64,000 nucleotides of DNA, taken from assembly GCA_942159475.1 (NCBI GenBank), contig OW804102.1, forward strand, positions 28,464,873-28,528,872, written 5' to 3'. This document shows positions 1-12,025 of this stretch, in pieces (position 1 is the first letter of the stretch; each line of letters starts with the position of its first letter). The notes beneath the pieces are model-generated. The model was not told where the DNA came from, did no database searches, and saw only the letters and a list, made by a program, of their open reading frames with translations. Origin of the DNA: Sthenelais limicola. Lineage: Eukaryota > Annelida > Polychaeta > Phyllodocida > Sigalionidae. A program made the position numbers and the translations under genes.

Positions 1-501
1 AAGGACATATTTATAATAAGACAGGTTTTACGCATATAATAGCAATACAATGCAAACCCTATGTAACTGTGAGTCATACTAGAGGATATACAAATCGAGA
101 CATGCATACATGACACTCACACAAATCATGGAATTTATGGATAGATATCAACACGATACAAGAACTACAATAAAACAGTAAATAAATACAGGTTAACTAA
201 CGAGTTGGTTGAAGGAGCGTGAATATTGCACGAGTTGAGAGCAATGAGTGCAATATTCTAAGCGACTGAGACCAACGAGTTAATAGATTTATTGTACATG
301 CTTTCAATCATGAAAATAGAAAAAAATCGAGTCATAAATTTGAATTTTACCGGTAATCTTAGTAAAAAAAACCAGATTGGTCGTCATGACAACCCCACGT
401 AAATCACTAGTGAAATACGCATTATGCGTAACTCGTTCTAGATACGATGTTTTCAGAGCAATGCGTGTACAATAATAAATACTGGACGTAGTGCCACACA
501 C

Positions 502-673
502 CTGAATGACTCTTGTATGTGTGTCCACCTGCTAGCGTCTACATTGTCCCTGTGGGTGTGAAAGTGCATCTTTGCCAGACAGCTTCCAACTCTGCTACCA
601 ACCTCTCGGGAAAGCTCGCCTTTCCGCACAACATCTCCCACTAATGTCATATCTTTCAGATGCTCCATCGCCA
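502..673 (-). CDS. Copy B coding exon 4
   Basis: This is a 172-nt exon with acceptor AAACATTGCAG. It encodes AMEHLKDMTLVGDVVRKG, then a helix ending in CLAKMHFHTHRDN. I chose donor GTGTGT at 501 over an earlier GTGGAC because it gives exactly the copy A exon length and phase. Confidence 0.78.
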
Positions 674-3600
674 CTGCAATGTTTAAGTCATAGGGTTTGA
701 TTGAGTTATTAGAAAATACCGTTATCAATGAAGACATGATGACTTCACGTCGTTGTACTGGGCAGTGACGTCGTCCAATTGCAAGATCAAGACGAAGTCG
801 CCATGACAATGTTTAATAAGATGTCATATTATGATGAATAACATGTCATAACATGGCAAAAGTATAGTGACAATGGAACTTCTCATCATCAGACTTAGAA
901 TATAGAAATACTTAATAACTGTTTACTATCATTGGACTCTGCTTGATTTCATCTTTTCAAATCTGATGATATCTCAAAATCTAATTCTTCCGATTTGTGA
1001 CTGATTTTGCTCAAACACATCACAAATTATGTCTTATTTTTAAGTTCTTGGATTCTAGAGTCTAAACTTACTGGTATGCACGTCTGTGTTATGGTCGTAA
1101 GGTACTGGTACACACCCTGGTTGTATCTCATGGAGCAACTTCAAACTGTTAAACTCCAGCACCTGACGATGTAGAAAGGCATCGTCATCCTGAAAAATAG
1201 GAAAAACTCAATGAAAACATTGAAAATCTTAGAATGAAACGAATAGTGTGTATAGTTGGTGAAGGCTAGGCAGGGAAGAAAATCAGAGTTAGTTAAGTTC
1301 ATGAATATAAATAAAAGTAAAACTGTACTGTGTTGCATGTACTAGGTTATGATATGCAGGTTACCACTCCTACAGTTCGATGTATACAGTTAAAGTCATG
1401 ATGTTACTTTGGTAGTTTGTACACAACATGTTTGATATTCACATATTTATCTTTATTTAGATTATGCTCTTTAAAACAAAACGAAAATGAGCCTGGGCCA
1501 AAAATGTAACTGTCATTTATGAAGATGTCGTTTTGAGAAATAAAGGAACCTTAGAATAATAGTAACCATATAAAGACTGGTGATTTTATTTGGCTTTTAT
1601 GGATATTATTACAAGATTTTCTAGGATATTCCTGCGAGCAATCTACTAAACACATATTGCAGTCATGAAGATGAAAGTTCTAATTTATTTTAGAATATAT
1701 TTAGTAGCCTCTCAGAGTTTCAATAAACGATTGATAATTTGCATGATTCTAAAAGTTATAGCTTTAAAATTTGTGATCTGCAGACGCGCACATAAACGGG
1801 GAGACAATCTCCAAGGATAATATTAAAAAGTTCTAGACAATGCCGCGCACATTGAGCACGGAAACGACTGGTTTGGAGAACAAGGGGTTTTATTATTTGA
1901 GTAATACAACGATGTATGCTAAAGTTTAAATGGAGGTTTATGATTAACATATAAGTCCATATGATATTTAGATTTAAAAATATTTTATTCAGGACATTGC
2001 ACACTTCATACAGACAGTACCGATATTCTTGCCGAAAAGAGTTCTACTAAAGATGCTTAATTACAAAAATATGCATGTGATATATATATATAAGTGTTTT
2101 TATTTCCAATTCATCATACATTTCATAGAAAAAGGTCATGTCTCAGTCAATGAACTCATTGATTTTCTTAGAGTGCCCGTATGCTTTGATATTATTATTA
2201 CAACTCTTCTCTTGCTAGAATGTGCATATTCAGGTATTTTCAACATATTTGATATTTTTCTGGAATTACACTATATTATTGAATCATGGTACATTCATAC
2301 CAACTCTTTTGTTGTTGTTGTTGAGACGTTTATTAGTCAATCAGTGACCATGTCGGCGGATCTAATCTCCCTTCATAGGGAGGATTCCAAGTCCTGCCGG
2401 ACATTACAATTAATTAATTCTGTAAGGGTAACAATGCACCTTGGCGTCGACGACACACAAGGTGGCCCTTACTAAGTCTGGTCTCAAACAAACAATAAGA
2501 TTTATAAGATCAGAATAGCGCACTTCAAGGAATGCAAAAATATATATACATAGATACAATAAATTTAAGCGAGATCAAAATGATACAATAGGATTAACTG
2601 TTAAGTTGTCAAGAGAATATAAAATATATTCAGTGGTGAGATTCACATAACACTACAGTAAAGTTATAGTAATGCGAAGTAGATTATCTACTTAGTGGAA
2701 AAGAGCAATAAGTATATTGAGAAATGGAAGTGAGGAAATTTCGAGGAGGCGGGGTTGTTTTTTTTTTGTTGCAGTTTTCATGTACTGTGTATTGTATTGT
2801 ATTGTATTGTAAAACATTTATTATTGACTGTGGTCACGATAAGGGGGCATTTCTCCGACATTGGGAGGTTTGCCAGCCCTCTTTAAGTCCTTACAGAGTT
2901 GAATGGCTGCGAACAGTTCCACTTTCGTCGGGGACGAAAGTGGCACCCAGCAAATTATATATAGGTAATTACGGTTTTAATTCTTTCGACGTTGGAAATG
3001 TCTTAAATGTTCAATTAAATTTTAATAGAATAGAATCTGATAGTCAGTTAAGTGTTCATCATTCAGCTTGTTTTATAAACATAAGTATCAAATAACATGT
3101 TCAGTCAATAGTGAGTTACAATAGCAAATATCAGATTCAAAGTCAACAGGTGACCAAAGTAAGGTAGTATTAAGTGGGAGAGGACTAGTATAGGAAATTA
3201 TATTTTAGCAACTTAAAAGTTCCTTATATATAACAAGGTAAACTACACTTCTTGATGATATTATACAGCAGATTAATCCCACTTTTCAACAGTACAAGCA
3301 TACAAGACTTACAAGCTTGAAAAGATGAATCTATTATTGAGTTTTTAATATAAAAAACTCAATAATGTACAAATATATATATGGTTTAATTATTCACTGA
3401 CATTTGTCAGAAATTGTATTTATACTTTAGTCGTCTTGAACCATATAATAATTTTTCAGATACAATCTGAAATTGACCAGGTCTTCTACCTGGTGACCCT
3501 CAAAAATTTTTTTTTTCTGAGTTCCATAAGAACGATGCTATAAGAACGATGTGATATCGATATATTTTACATATATATATATATTCTTAAATTAAAATAG

Positions 3601-6600
3601 TCAACGGTACTGGCAATTAAATTTCATACGACATGAATTACATATGTATACATCAATTTTTTTATTTTATATTTGCTAAAAAATAAACTGGTCACATCAC
3701 AGGTCACATATAATAGTACATACACCTTTTACAACTAAGTTATAGTTTTCAGGAGAGCGTCTTTTGATGTTTATACACTGTCTCGCGCACCGTACCCGCG
3801 CGATACGAAATTGGATACGAAATTCTTGTCTCCACTTTTGATACGAAAATTTTCGTCTCAGCGTATTCGCGTGGCGTTTTTCGTACCTGCGACGGGTAAA
3901 TAATAACCTGGGAAAGCTAAAGGATTAGGATTAGGCTGGCCGGCCAGTGCCAGACAAGCTGGCGTGACCATTAGTGCATGACGGCCACTAGTGTAGAACC
4001 ACTGATGCCAAACAGAGAAAAAAAACTTACCCATGCTTGGGTTTGATCTAGCAACCTTGGGATTCACAAGCGAGCTTCTACACCACTACACCACCGAAAT
4101 TGATGAAGACAGATTTCATAAATGATGCATATATAGCAAAGCGCCAACCAACTATTTATAGATCTGGGTCAACGGATCAACCCTCTGGTCACCGAGGGCC
4201 CGCCCCTCCTGCAGACAAACAAAACCAGCTGATGAGAGGAGCACACAGTCTGGGGTAGTGACCCGCGCACCCGTCGCGATGATTCGAACGGCGATATCTC
4301 CCATAGCGGAAGGTGCAACTTAGGGTTTAGCATGACATGAATCATTAATCTGTTCTGATCATTTTAAAAGTTGTCCCAACCTTCTACGACAATTATGAAG
4401 CAAACCATGACTAAATTCGTGGGGGCATGTCTGTCTAACCCCAGCACCCAGGGCTGGAGGACGACCCTTTTAGTCCAGCGGTGAACACCCTAACACAGTA
4501 CTGTTTTGTAAATATTTCTTAGATTTAAACGTTTACTCTACTAATAGGAAATAGTCGCCCTATTATAGACTCCACTATAGGTAAAAAACGGTGCCGACAG
4601 GTAAAATTAGAGGATAATACAGTGCAGTATAAAACAATACAATTATAATAATTACCGTTATTAACAGTAACAATAGGTAAATTAATGAAACCAAGTTAAA
4701 ATATTTTCTCATCTTGACTTGATGTAACATTACAATTTGAGGGATCATGTTTCACATTTTTAATTAGCTTTATATTTGTGAGTTGCTATTAATCATTCTC
4801 ATTATTTGTAATATTTGATCTAGGTACTTTTTGAGTTCCAATCTTGTTTCAAGTTGGTGTGCTTGGGTGGGGAGTGAGTTCCAGGCCGATGAGGCCTTGT
4901 AAATAAAGTTATTTTATATATTTTTTATAGAAGGTGGTTTTTGGTATATTGATTAATAGATTTCTTCTGTCTTTGGCATGACTTCTAGTGGCCAGACGTT
5001 TTTTGTCAAGATTGTTATTTGTTTGTATTAGGTAGAAGGCAGCTTCTAACATGTGTTTGTGTTCTGTTTTTCACACCCCCATGGGTATGGGTGAGCCAAA
5101 GGGGGCATTAACAAGTGTTAAAACTTAAATGTGTGACATTGCCGCTATATTATGATAGTGTATTCACAGAAGCCAATGTTGGCACACAGAAATAGTACAT
5201 TTCTGTACCTATGTAGTTATCAAAACTCAATACGAAAAACGGAGCGCGAATACGGAGCATATCATATTTCGTCTCCGTGATTCAAATGACCGTTTTTCGT
5301 ATCAGAAGTTCAGGCAATTTCGTCTCCACTGTTCACCAGTAGCGTTCGCTGTGCTCTGTAGACAAAAATCGTCACACTGAAGACGAAAAAGCTTGCCGCT
5401 CCGTATCGCGCGGGTACGGCGCACGGGAGAGTGTAGTGTTTTACCCCTACCTTGTACGTTCTCTAACCATTAATGGTTCAGTTATAGGAGTGGGTGGGTG
5501 GGAAATCGACTGACCCAGGTGGACAAGCACGCTGGAATGACCTGTCATGGCGTTGGTAGCGTCCTCCAGCTGACTACCCGCTCAATGTGCCCCTATTGAG
5601 CAATGGGGGAACTTTTGTCTTTTGACCCAAATATATTTTTCAGGCCTAAAGACACAAGACTGAAGGCTGTAAATCTTTCTCGGCGAAGCCACCTAAAGAC
5701 AGCTTTTTAGGCCTCAATAATCGATTTGCGACAAAAGACAAAATGTATTCTGAGCGCGATGTTGTCTTGCTTTAATTGTTTCCCGTTCATGTGCGCGCCT
5801 GTTGATGGCATGGAAGACCTAAGGGCCTAGTCCACTAAGCCGATTCTCATGCAATTTTCCACCGCAGAGGACTCTTTTGAACTAAATTCTGTGAGAATCA
5901 CATGAGAATCGGCTTATAGTGGACTGGGCCCTATAGGGAGGACCTACCTGCATTAGTATCTTGCCAGCTCCATGCTTCAGTACGACAGAATGTTGCCCAT
6001 CCTCTGACTCTACCAGCACCAGAGTGTTCATAAACGGTTCACATAGAATACTGACTTTATGATGTGAGGTGTCCTCCTTCAGAAACTGCATTGAGCAACA
6101 TAAGGGTCAGATCGTCAGAGAAAATGGAACAAATTAACTGGTACAATTAGCATACAATTTTCAGGGAGTGTTCCTTACTACATGAAAAACAGATACATGA
6201 ATACAAAAGATAGTTTTTTAAAGAGTCACTTAAAAAAATGTTGTTTAACTATCGGAGTGTATGGGGAGATGTGGTATTTCTTCAGTTTTACTGTATACAA
6301 AAACATGACTGGTCCGATTTAGTTTTGATTTGCTACATCTTTATTTGAGGTAATATCCTATAGATTAAAACCAACAATAAATATTTTATATATCTTATAT
6401 AAGGGCTGTGCTTTTGAATTATCCCATATATCTTTAACATGCTTGAAACACAAATTAGACAGATCTAGATGCATTCAGGAGCAACATATGTGTTAATTTT
6501 AAATGGCTATAAATACTGGCTTCAAACCTAGCAATATCTGTGAAAAAGAAAACATTTATACATAAAAGCAAGTACATCCAAAATCATATGTCAATTTCGA

Positions 6601-6729
6601 TCATTCATGAACAAAGTATTAACAAATATAAATGGAAGAACTTACTTTTAATTCTGGAATGTCGTTTAATGTGGCAGCATATTCTGTGAGAATCTCATCC
6701 CCTGATGCTGGGTTCTCTATGAATTCCAT
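502..6729 (-). CDS. Copy B: partial methylthioribose-kinase-like paralogue, first four coding exons; continues beyond left edge
   Basis: Exons 6729-6646, 6085-5948, 1189-1072 and 673-502 are all open, have GT-AG borders and use phases 0, 0, 1 and 2, exactly as in copy A. They encode about 170 residues: N-lobe, hinge and following helix. The catalytic-loop exons should lie left of position 1. The conserved lysine is kept (VVLK, K65), but where copy A has SGGMVN this copy has CEPFMN, and MEDVSH has become MEHLKD. Open frames argue for a gene still under constraint. Weakened nucleotide-binding motifs suggest altered activity, or a kinase-dead paralogue. Confidence 0.75.
860..1023 (-). mobile_element. 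Partial GATGTGTTACAGG-family MITE (M3)
   Basis: This is about half of the element. It contains CATCTTTTCAAATCTGATGA and a decayed TGTGACTgATTTT terminus with AACACATCAC. It lies in intron 3 of copy B, in the gap between coding exons 3 and 4. Confidence 0.55.
1072..1189 (-). CDS. Copy B coding exon 3 (39 codons plus one base)
   Basis: This is a 118-nt exon with acceptor TTTTTCAG and donor GTAAGT. LKLLHEIQPGCVPVPY aligns with LELLHKLHPGAVPQPY of copy A, and the exit phase is identical. It is two codons shorter than the copy A exon. Confidence 0.8.
2783..2890 (-). mobile_element. Retroelement 3'-end fragment with (TACAA)n tail
   Basis: A pentamer run (TGTAT on the plus strand) is followed by AAAACATTTATTATTGACTG and a block ending near CCTTTAAGTCC. 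A diverged copy of that block lies at about 46200-46280. The layout, a short microsatellite followed by a 3'UTR-like block, matches minus-oriented LINE ends elsewhere in the window. Confidence 0.4.
4038..4105 (-). mobile_element. tRNA-derived SINE head (decayed)
   Basis: On the minus strand GGTGGTGTAGTGG resembles a tRNA A box. About 35 bases on, GGTTGCTAGATCAAACCC resembles a B box. This arrangement is typical of metazoan tRNA-derived SINEs. A second B-box-like string (GTTCGAATCATC, minus) lies near 4290. Confidence 0.45.
4790..5075 (-). pseudogene. LINE reverse-transcriptase C-terminal fragment
   Basis: Minus-strand translation gives HKHMLEAAFYLIQTN, then RLATRSHAKDRRNLLI and, after a frameshift, KASSAWNSLPTQAHQLE (KASSAWNSLP at 4898-4869). 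The A.WNSLP signature is typical of the C-terminal end of non-LTR reverse transcriptase ORFs. It is frameshifted and truncated, and nested in element H. Confidence 0.65.
5822..5932. mobile_element. Palindromic ~110-bp MITE (M4), copy 1
   Basis: GGGCCTAGTCCACTAAGCCG is mirrored by the right end (CGGCTTATAGTGGACTGGGCCC). Copies 2 and 3 are at 45566 and 52253. It ends about 14 bp from the exon 2 donor of copy B. Confidence 0.75.
5948..6085 (-). CDS. Copy B coding exon 2 (46 codons)
   Basis: This exon has acceptor GCTCAATGCAG and donor GTAGGT, with both ends in phase 0. It starts FLKEDTSHHK and contains HSVVLKHG, the N-lobe lysine strand. The glycine loop of copy A is replaced by CEPFMN. A palindromic MITE ends about 14 bp past the donor. 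Confidence 0.78.
6646..6729 (-). CDS. Copy B coding exon 1 (28 codons)
   Basis: This exon runs from ATG, MEFIENPASGDEILTEYAAT, to donor GTAAGT, phase 0. The start has A at -3 and G at +4. TTTTCTCCAG, a good acceptor, ends three bases before the ATG, as in copy A. Confidence 0.7.
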
Positions 6730-7199
6730 TCTCTGGAGAAAATTCAAGACTATAAGACTTGAGTACCCATAGAGGGAGACTAATAATCTAACTAAGGTGT
6801 AACCTATATGTAAACGTATCCGTATCTCTGATATACAAACATATGATAATGTTAAAAGGAAGCAATTAGGAGGTTCAGCAACAGATGGCGGGAGATGTAA
6901 CGTAACATATCTAACAAACTATTTCATCTCACATTATATTTTTTCATACATTCCCTGAAGTTTTGGACAGCGTAGGATTTTTTTATCGATCTATCAATGA
7001 GGTTAACGAACTTTCTAGAGAAGAAAATGACATAAAAAGTAAAAAATGGCAAGTTATAAGTATCCTATTATGGACCTGTGATAACTTTCGAGAACTTTTG
7101 CAAAATATGTGAACATCGTTTTTACTACTTTCATTTAGAATTCTAAATATAAATTCAGATTTGCAAGGACCCTTTCTCAACATGCTACTAAACTGCTAT

Positions 7200-7439
7200 A
7201 TGGGTCAGATCTTCAGAAAAAGTACAATTGGCAACATGTAAACATTTAATAAGTTCTGCTAAATTAAACTGGAGAATGGTCAACACTAGCTACATCTGAA
7301 TATATTTTATATTGCCTTGATTCAAACAATCTCTTTGTTTATGTTGAACTGTATTTTGGACCTCACTTCTGTCTTAAATTTGGACTTTTTTAGAGGATTG
7401 GGGAAGGCGAATTGTACATTTTCTGATGATTTCACCCGT
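7200..7439 (+). mobile_element. GGGTCAG MITE (M1) copy 1
   Basis: This is a ~240-bp element with inverted termini ATGGGTCAGATCTTCAGAAA and ACATTTTCTGATGATTTCAC. The interior has CTACAT.TGAATATA and the conserved CAAACAATCTCTTTGTTTAT block. Confidence 0.8.
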
Positions 7440-7939
7440 ATACATCTATATATAGTAGAGCATGTTAAATAGGGCATGACATCACCCAGGTCTGCTCTAC
7501 ATTAATAAACAGTCAGTCTAGTTCATTCTCCAGGTCGCTGGATTTGTTTACAAAAAAGTTGCCGTATATATAATATATATAGAATGTAAAATAATATAGG
7601 AATTTTAAATATATACATAATTAAGATCCACTCAATATCAATGTTTAAATACGACACAGTGTTGATGTGGGATTTCACTGACTTGCTTGTTTTTGTTCTT
7701 GTTATTATTCAATTTATATAGAGATATTTTGGGTAGATGAACCTATATTAGATTATAGTTTGTAAATTGATTGTGAGCATAATCTAACAGCACTTTCTGA
7801 GAATATTGTAATTGTTACAATATGATTTTGTCGCTGAATAAATCTATAATCTATTTTTAATTAAAAAATTGATGGAAAAGCAACTCAACAAAAACAGTCA
7901 TGGGAACGAGTCAAGTTGGTATTTTGTAGGTTTATTGGC

Positions 7940-7982
7940 GTTCCTGACGCGTTTTGCCTTTCTTGGGCTTCATCAGAGGATC
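7940..7982 (-). ncRNA. Hammerhead-ribozyme-like motif, Penelope-type
   Basis: The minus strand reads TCCT-CTGATGA-A-GCC-CAAGAAA-GGC-AAAAC-GC-GTC-AGGA. The core CTGATGA, a 3-bp stem II (GCC/GGC), a minimal AC/GT stem III, a GTC cleavage triplet and a 4-bp stem I (TCCT/AGGA) are in type-I order. The G12 position is A (GGCAAAAC instead of GGCGAAAC), consistent with CpG decay, so it is probably inactive. Hammerheads of this form are known from Penelope-like elements. Confidence 0.5.
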
Positions 7983-8752
7983 TTTTTTTAATACAAAAAT
8001 ATAAGTATCATAACATTTAAACCCATATAAAGTGACGAAATTACAACCAGTAGTAATTGATTTAAAACATTAACTGAGAATTAAAATTAAAACACATTAT
8101 TTGAATTATATAGTACAGCGTTTCCGTGGACCAATTAATTTCAATCCAGAAGAATTAATGTATGAGCTGACGATTCCTACCTTTAGACTATTAAAGCACA
8201 GGTATTATATATCCGTAAATATTTATATATACGCGAAATTACACTCTACAAACGGCAAAACATACATATAATATCCGCGAACATTTCTGGCTAGTTGGGT
8301 GTATAGTATGCATACATTGTTAAATCTGGGTTACAATATGAACTACATACAAGTACACATAACCGTACAGGGAAATGAATGAATGATCAGTGATAACGAT
8401 CCATACATTGAGTGAGACAAGAGTACCTACCTAAATAGTAATGGTCCTTGCATGTATAATCGCCTTCTAAAGCCAGGCTAGTCTTATCCTTTTGCTCCTG
8501 TATTTACTTGGAGGTAGAATTAAAGTAACGGATCATTCTTAAGCCTGGTCTGCCAGTTGTGGAGTATATATTGCTATCAATATTTATATATAGTACATTT
8601 AAAGTGAAGGAGTTGTCCTACTGTACTACTTGTGGGGTAAATGGCATATAAAGTTGTACTTAGAGGCGGGGTGAACCGTGTTTATCGACAGGGGGCGGGG
8701 GATCCATGGTCAAATGGACTAATGTATGTTTAATCACTGCCTCGGGGACTTT

Positions 8753-9094
8753 AATAGGGGATTTGCATAGCCGCCATCTTGAATCTTGATTTGCATGGAA
8801 TTATGGGACTAATGGTACTGTATAAAACCTATAGAAAACATGTTATGTTTAGCATGGAATATTTATCAATGGTCTAATACCATGGTTATACATGATTCCA
8901 TGACATAAGTTCCCATCTTTTCTATCATGCATTTGGTTTTCATAAAACATTTTTATAAGCTATGATATTGGCAAAAACATACTTGCAATTTTCGATAAAA
9001 ATCTTGCCAAATATTTGTATGTCAGATTTCATCAGAATCCATCCCGGCATGCTCTGCTGTAGACATGCGCAGTGAGACATGCAACTCCCCTATT
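8753..9094 (-). mobile_element. AATAGGGG MITE (M2) copy a
   Basis: Full-length, about 342 bp. The termini are AATAGGGGATTTGCATAG and ATGCAACTCCCCTATT, with GCCGCCATCTTGAATC at one end and the decayed TGCGCAG end at the other. Confidence 0.8.
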
Positions 9095-9628
9095 GAACTG
9101 AAAAGTCCTTCATTTGTCATAAGTTATACATAATCGGCTGACAAATGGGTGAAAATAAAATCCAGTTCTTCCAGCCGTTACGTTCAGAGAGAGGAAAAGC
9201 TACCTAGACTAGAGGGGTGGCCGTCTAATAGGTGCATAGTAGATCATGATATAAAAACATTATAAAACTGAAAATATAAAACTCACTAATGTCATGATAC
9301 ATTCCTGTATCTTTTGTAAGTAGCACCGTCATTTACCTGTATAAAGTATTCAATGTAAGACGGTAATTGCAATTCAAGACTATTTCCATTTTGTAACTAA
9401 GTTATTGATATATATACATATATATATATACGATGTTTCTAAGCATTTTCTTAATTTTCGTGGAGGTTTGAAATATCCCATAGGTTTTGTATTTCGTACA
9501 CCTCATGTACAATGGGAATCTATGTGGATATTTGTTCATAATATCTATAGGTTTGTACGTTTTATTGTACATATGAACGTGTGTGTTTATCCACCAATGT
9601 ATATTAATGTTTTGCTTTTTTCATGGGC

Positions 9629-9640
9629 GCCGCCATCTTG
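9629..9640 (-). promoter_or_regulatory. YY1-like initiator motif, possible copy B promoter
   Basis: CAAGATGGCGGC on the minus strand is a full YY1 consensus. In animal genes such sites often lie just downstream of the transcription start. It is 2.9 kb upstream of the copy B ATG, in the right orientation, with a GACGTC element about 20 bp upstream. Assignment to copy B is inference. Confidence 0.3.
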
Positions 9641-10360
9641 CAATGTCGTTCTGTAGGGACGTCTGTGCCATTGCTATAAATAAGGAAACAGACTGAGTCT
9701 AGCTCCTCCTGAATTTAGTCTCGCTGGCTGCCTACATCACAGTAAACAAATGCTGCCACAAAGTAACAAAAAGCATTTCCCTTCAGAAGACAACAATAAG
9801 GTGGAAATTCTGAAAAAGCACACTTTTGTACTTCTTAAAGTGTAGCTGTATCAACATTTGCTCCTAAATAAGGAATATTTATGTATAGTTCGGTGAAATT
9901 CTCAGCATAATTGAACATTCAAAGTTTGGGTGACATTGAGGCGAGTGAGCAGATCTGCAGAAATATGGGGACAAACGTTATTTGCCAGAGAATGTATAAA
10001 GATAAAGTAAAAGTTGTGAAAGAAAAGCCCCCCCCCCTCCCCAATGTGTATTTGCATCAATATTGCTTGTAAAATAAAGAACAAAAGTGACAGTTATGTA
10101 TATTTACCAGTAACAGGTTTATTCTTATAACATGAATGAGTAAGGCCTAAAATAAAAGTATCTTTGTTTCCGGTCCCCTGATTCTAAAAATTTGGGTTGG
10201 TAGCTCGGAATATCTTTTATTTTATGTTTTTAGCAGATATCAAAATTGTTTTAGGTCACAAGCAAAAGTCGTTATGGGACCCATTTATTATAATTCAACT
10301 TGAAAAAAACTTGAGTCGGCAGCAATTTGTTAGGGTCGGTCGGGGACCGAAAACAAAGCT

Positions 10361-10709
10361 AATAGGGGATTTGCATGTGCCACTGCGCATGTCTGGTACA
10401 GTGCATCATGAGATGGATTTTGATGAAATCTGACATACAAATATTTGGCAACATTTTTATAAAAATTGCAAGAATGTTTTCACGAATATCATAGCTTTTA
10501 TAAATGATCTATGAAAACCAAATGCATTATGGGAAAGATGGGTACTTGTGTTATAAAAACATGTATAATACGTGGATATTGACAATAGAGCACTAATAGA
10601 TATCCCATGCTGAACATTACATGATTTCTATAGATTTTACACTGTACCATTAATCCCATAATGCCATGCGAATCAGGATTCAAAATGGCGGCTATGCAAC
10701 TCCCCTATT
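10361..10709 (+). mobile_element. AATAGGGG MITE (M2) copy b
   Basis: This is the full-length reference copy. It runs from AATAGGGGATTTGCATGTGC, then ACTGCGCATGTCTG, to CAAAATGGCGGCTATGCAAC and TCCCCTATT. Confidence 0.82.
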
Positions 10710-11865
10710 CTATGTTATGCCTAAACATCCAATTTGAGTAGCCATCTATAGGATATAGCTTTATAGATATAGCAATCAATAAGGAGTTTACCTTCACTTT
10801 GAAGTAGCAACACGGATTATAATTATCCTGATCAGCGTTTAACTGTGAAACTAGTTAATTACTGACTGAACTCTTGAATTTAAAACCTTGCCCCCAGTAA
10901 AGTTCAATATACCCCATTCACCTCGAGACTATACAAAAAAAGTGCACCAGCAGTCCCAAAACGGAGGCAATTAATCATTTTAGTCCCTGCCTTAAGTCGT
11001 TACAGCCTCCAGTGACTAAAATCATATAACTATAGGGCTGGATGGAAGATCTATTAGTAGAATTACATGTCCTATTATTGTATTCTGACGACAAACATGA
11101 ATAAAAATTCTATAATAATACTAATAATACCATACTATAGATAGTAAATAGATAATAGATAGATATTATACACCAATATAAGGTTATTCAGTCTATTGGT
11201 CTGTCTCAGGAGAGTACGGGTTCAGTGTATAGCCAACAAGCGTCAACCCACCATTTACTATTGAATGGAGGGTCGACAGTAAGGCTCGGTAAAAACGGGG
11301 AAGTTCAAAGTTCTCTAGTTTGTCCGGACAAAATGCTCAAGCAATGCCTACAAAAATATGTGTCCTTCAATCTATAACATTTTGTGATGCTTACTGTTAA
11401 TTCTTGGGAGAGGATGTGCACAACAACACAGAGAACTAGTTGGTTTATTATTAGCAAGGCCTCTCCATTCTCTTTCTGATATTGAAACAGGCCGCTCCGA
11501 CTTGTTTATGTCTCAGTGCGCATGCCCAAAAGTATTGGAAAAGCTCAAAAATGGTGTGTGGCTACAACTGCACAGTGTTTACTAATGGGGCACGTTGTAA
11601 CACCTATATAATCTTATATACTAAATGGCTACCTCGCAGGGGTTTTTTTGTGGAGCAGATGAAAACTCTACCCGCAGTTGCTTAATTCTTGACAACTAGA
11701 CTTGCAAGGTAACAAGTAGAGACATAAGATAATAATCTTCGATTCTATTGTCATAGTGAGTGCGTAGAAACTTCTACAACTCTCCACAAACTGCCGAAAC
11801 GCTAGCCGAACTGTCCGAGTCACGTCCAACTCAAAGCCCTGATATAGGGCTAACAAAGCTAGGGT

Positions 11866-12025
11866 TCAGTGTAGTGTGGCGCGGGCCGGTAGGAGCGCTG
11901 TCTCAATAAGGTGCTGCCATGTGGTGTATGACTCTGGTACCATCATCAGCTCCACCCCTGTACTCATTAGCTTATTCACCTGGCAGTCTGCCAACTCATC
12001 ATAATACTCCCCTGGTGCCATCGAC
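11866..12025 (-). CDS. Copy A coding exon 8 (residues 333-385) and stop
   Basis: This is a 160-nt terminal exon with acceptor GCTTTCAG. It encodes a C-terminal helical segment (SMAPGEYYDELADCQVNK onward) and ends LPARATLH before TGA at 11868-11866. A possible AATAAA on the minus strand lies at 11449-11444, about 420 nt downstream. Confidence 0.8.

Larger units (their letters stand above)
3774..5435. mobile_element. Foldback element H with 33-34 bp TIRs
   Basis: The left end reads ACACTGTCTC, then CCGTACCCGCGCGATACG. The reverse complement of the right end repeats it with four mismatches over 33 bp. Both arms are rich in one self-related word set (TACGAAA, TTTCGT, CGTCTCC), for example at 3800-3890 and 5225-5400. 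A LINE fragment and SINE-like tRNA heads sit inside, so the element has been interrupted or is composite. The target duplication is unclear. Confidence 0.65.
1190..5947. other. Intron 2 of copy B (about 4.8 kb), mostly repeats
   Basis: It holds the retroelement fragment near 2.8 kb, the 3774-5435 foldback with its nested LINE and SINE, and a palindromic MITE at the 3' side. Between 1200 and 2780 and between 2900 and 3770 I see AT-rich sequence with no coding potential. A small hairpin (CACCTTG/CAAGGTG) lies at about 2425-2476. Confidence 0.6.
6730..11865. other. Spacer between copy A stop and copy B coding start
   Basis: No coding sequence is recognised in these 5.1 kb. The spacer holds a GGGTCAG MITE, a Penelope-type hammerhead-like motif, two AATAGGGG MITEs and a YY1-like site at 9629. 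It should also hold the 3' end of copy A and the promoter and first exon of copy B. Confidence 0.6.

Noticed and set aside
2029..2475. 148-codon plus-strand frame in intron 2 of copy B
   Set aside because: AT-rich low-complexity composition, no motif, antisense to the gene, and no splice or homology support.
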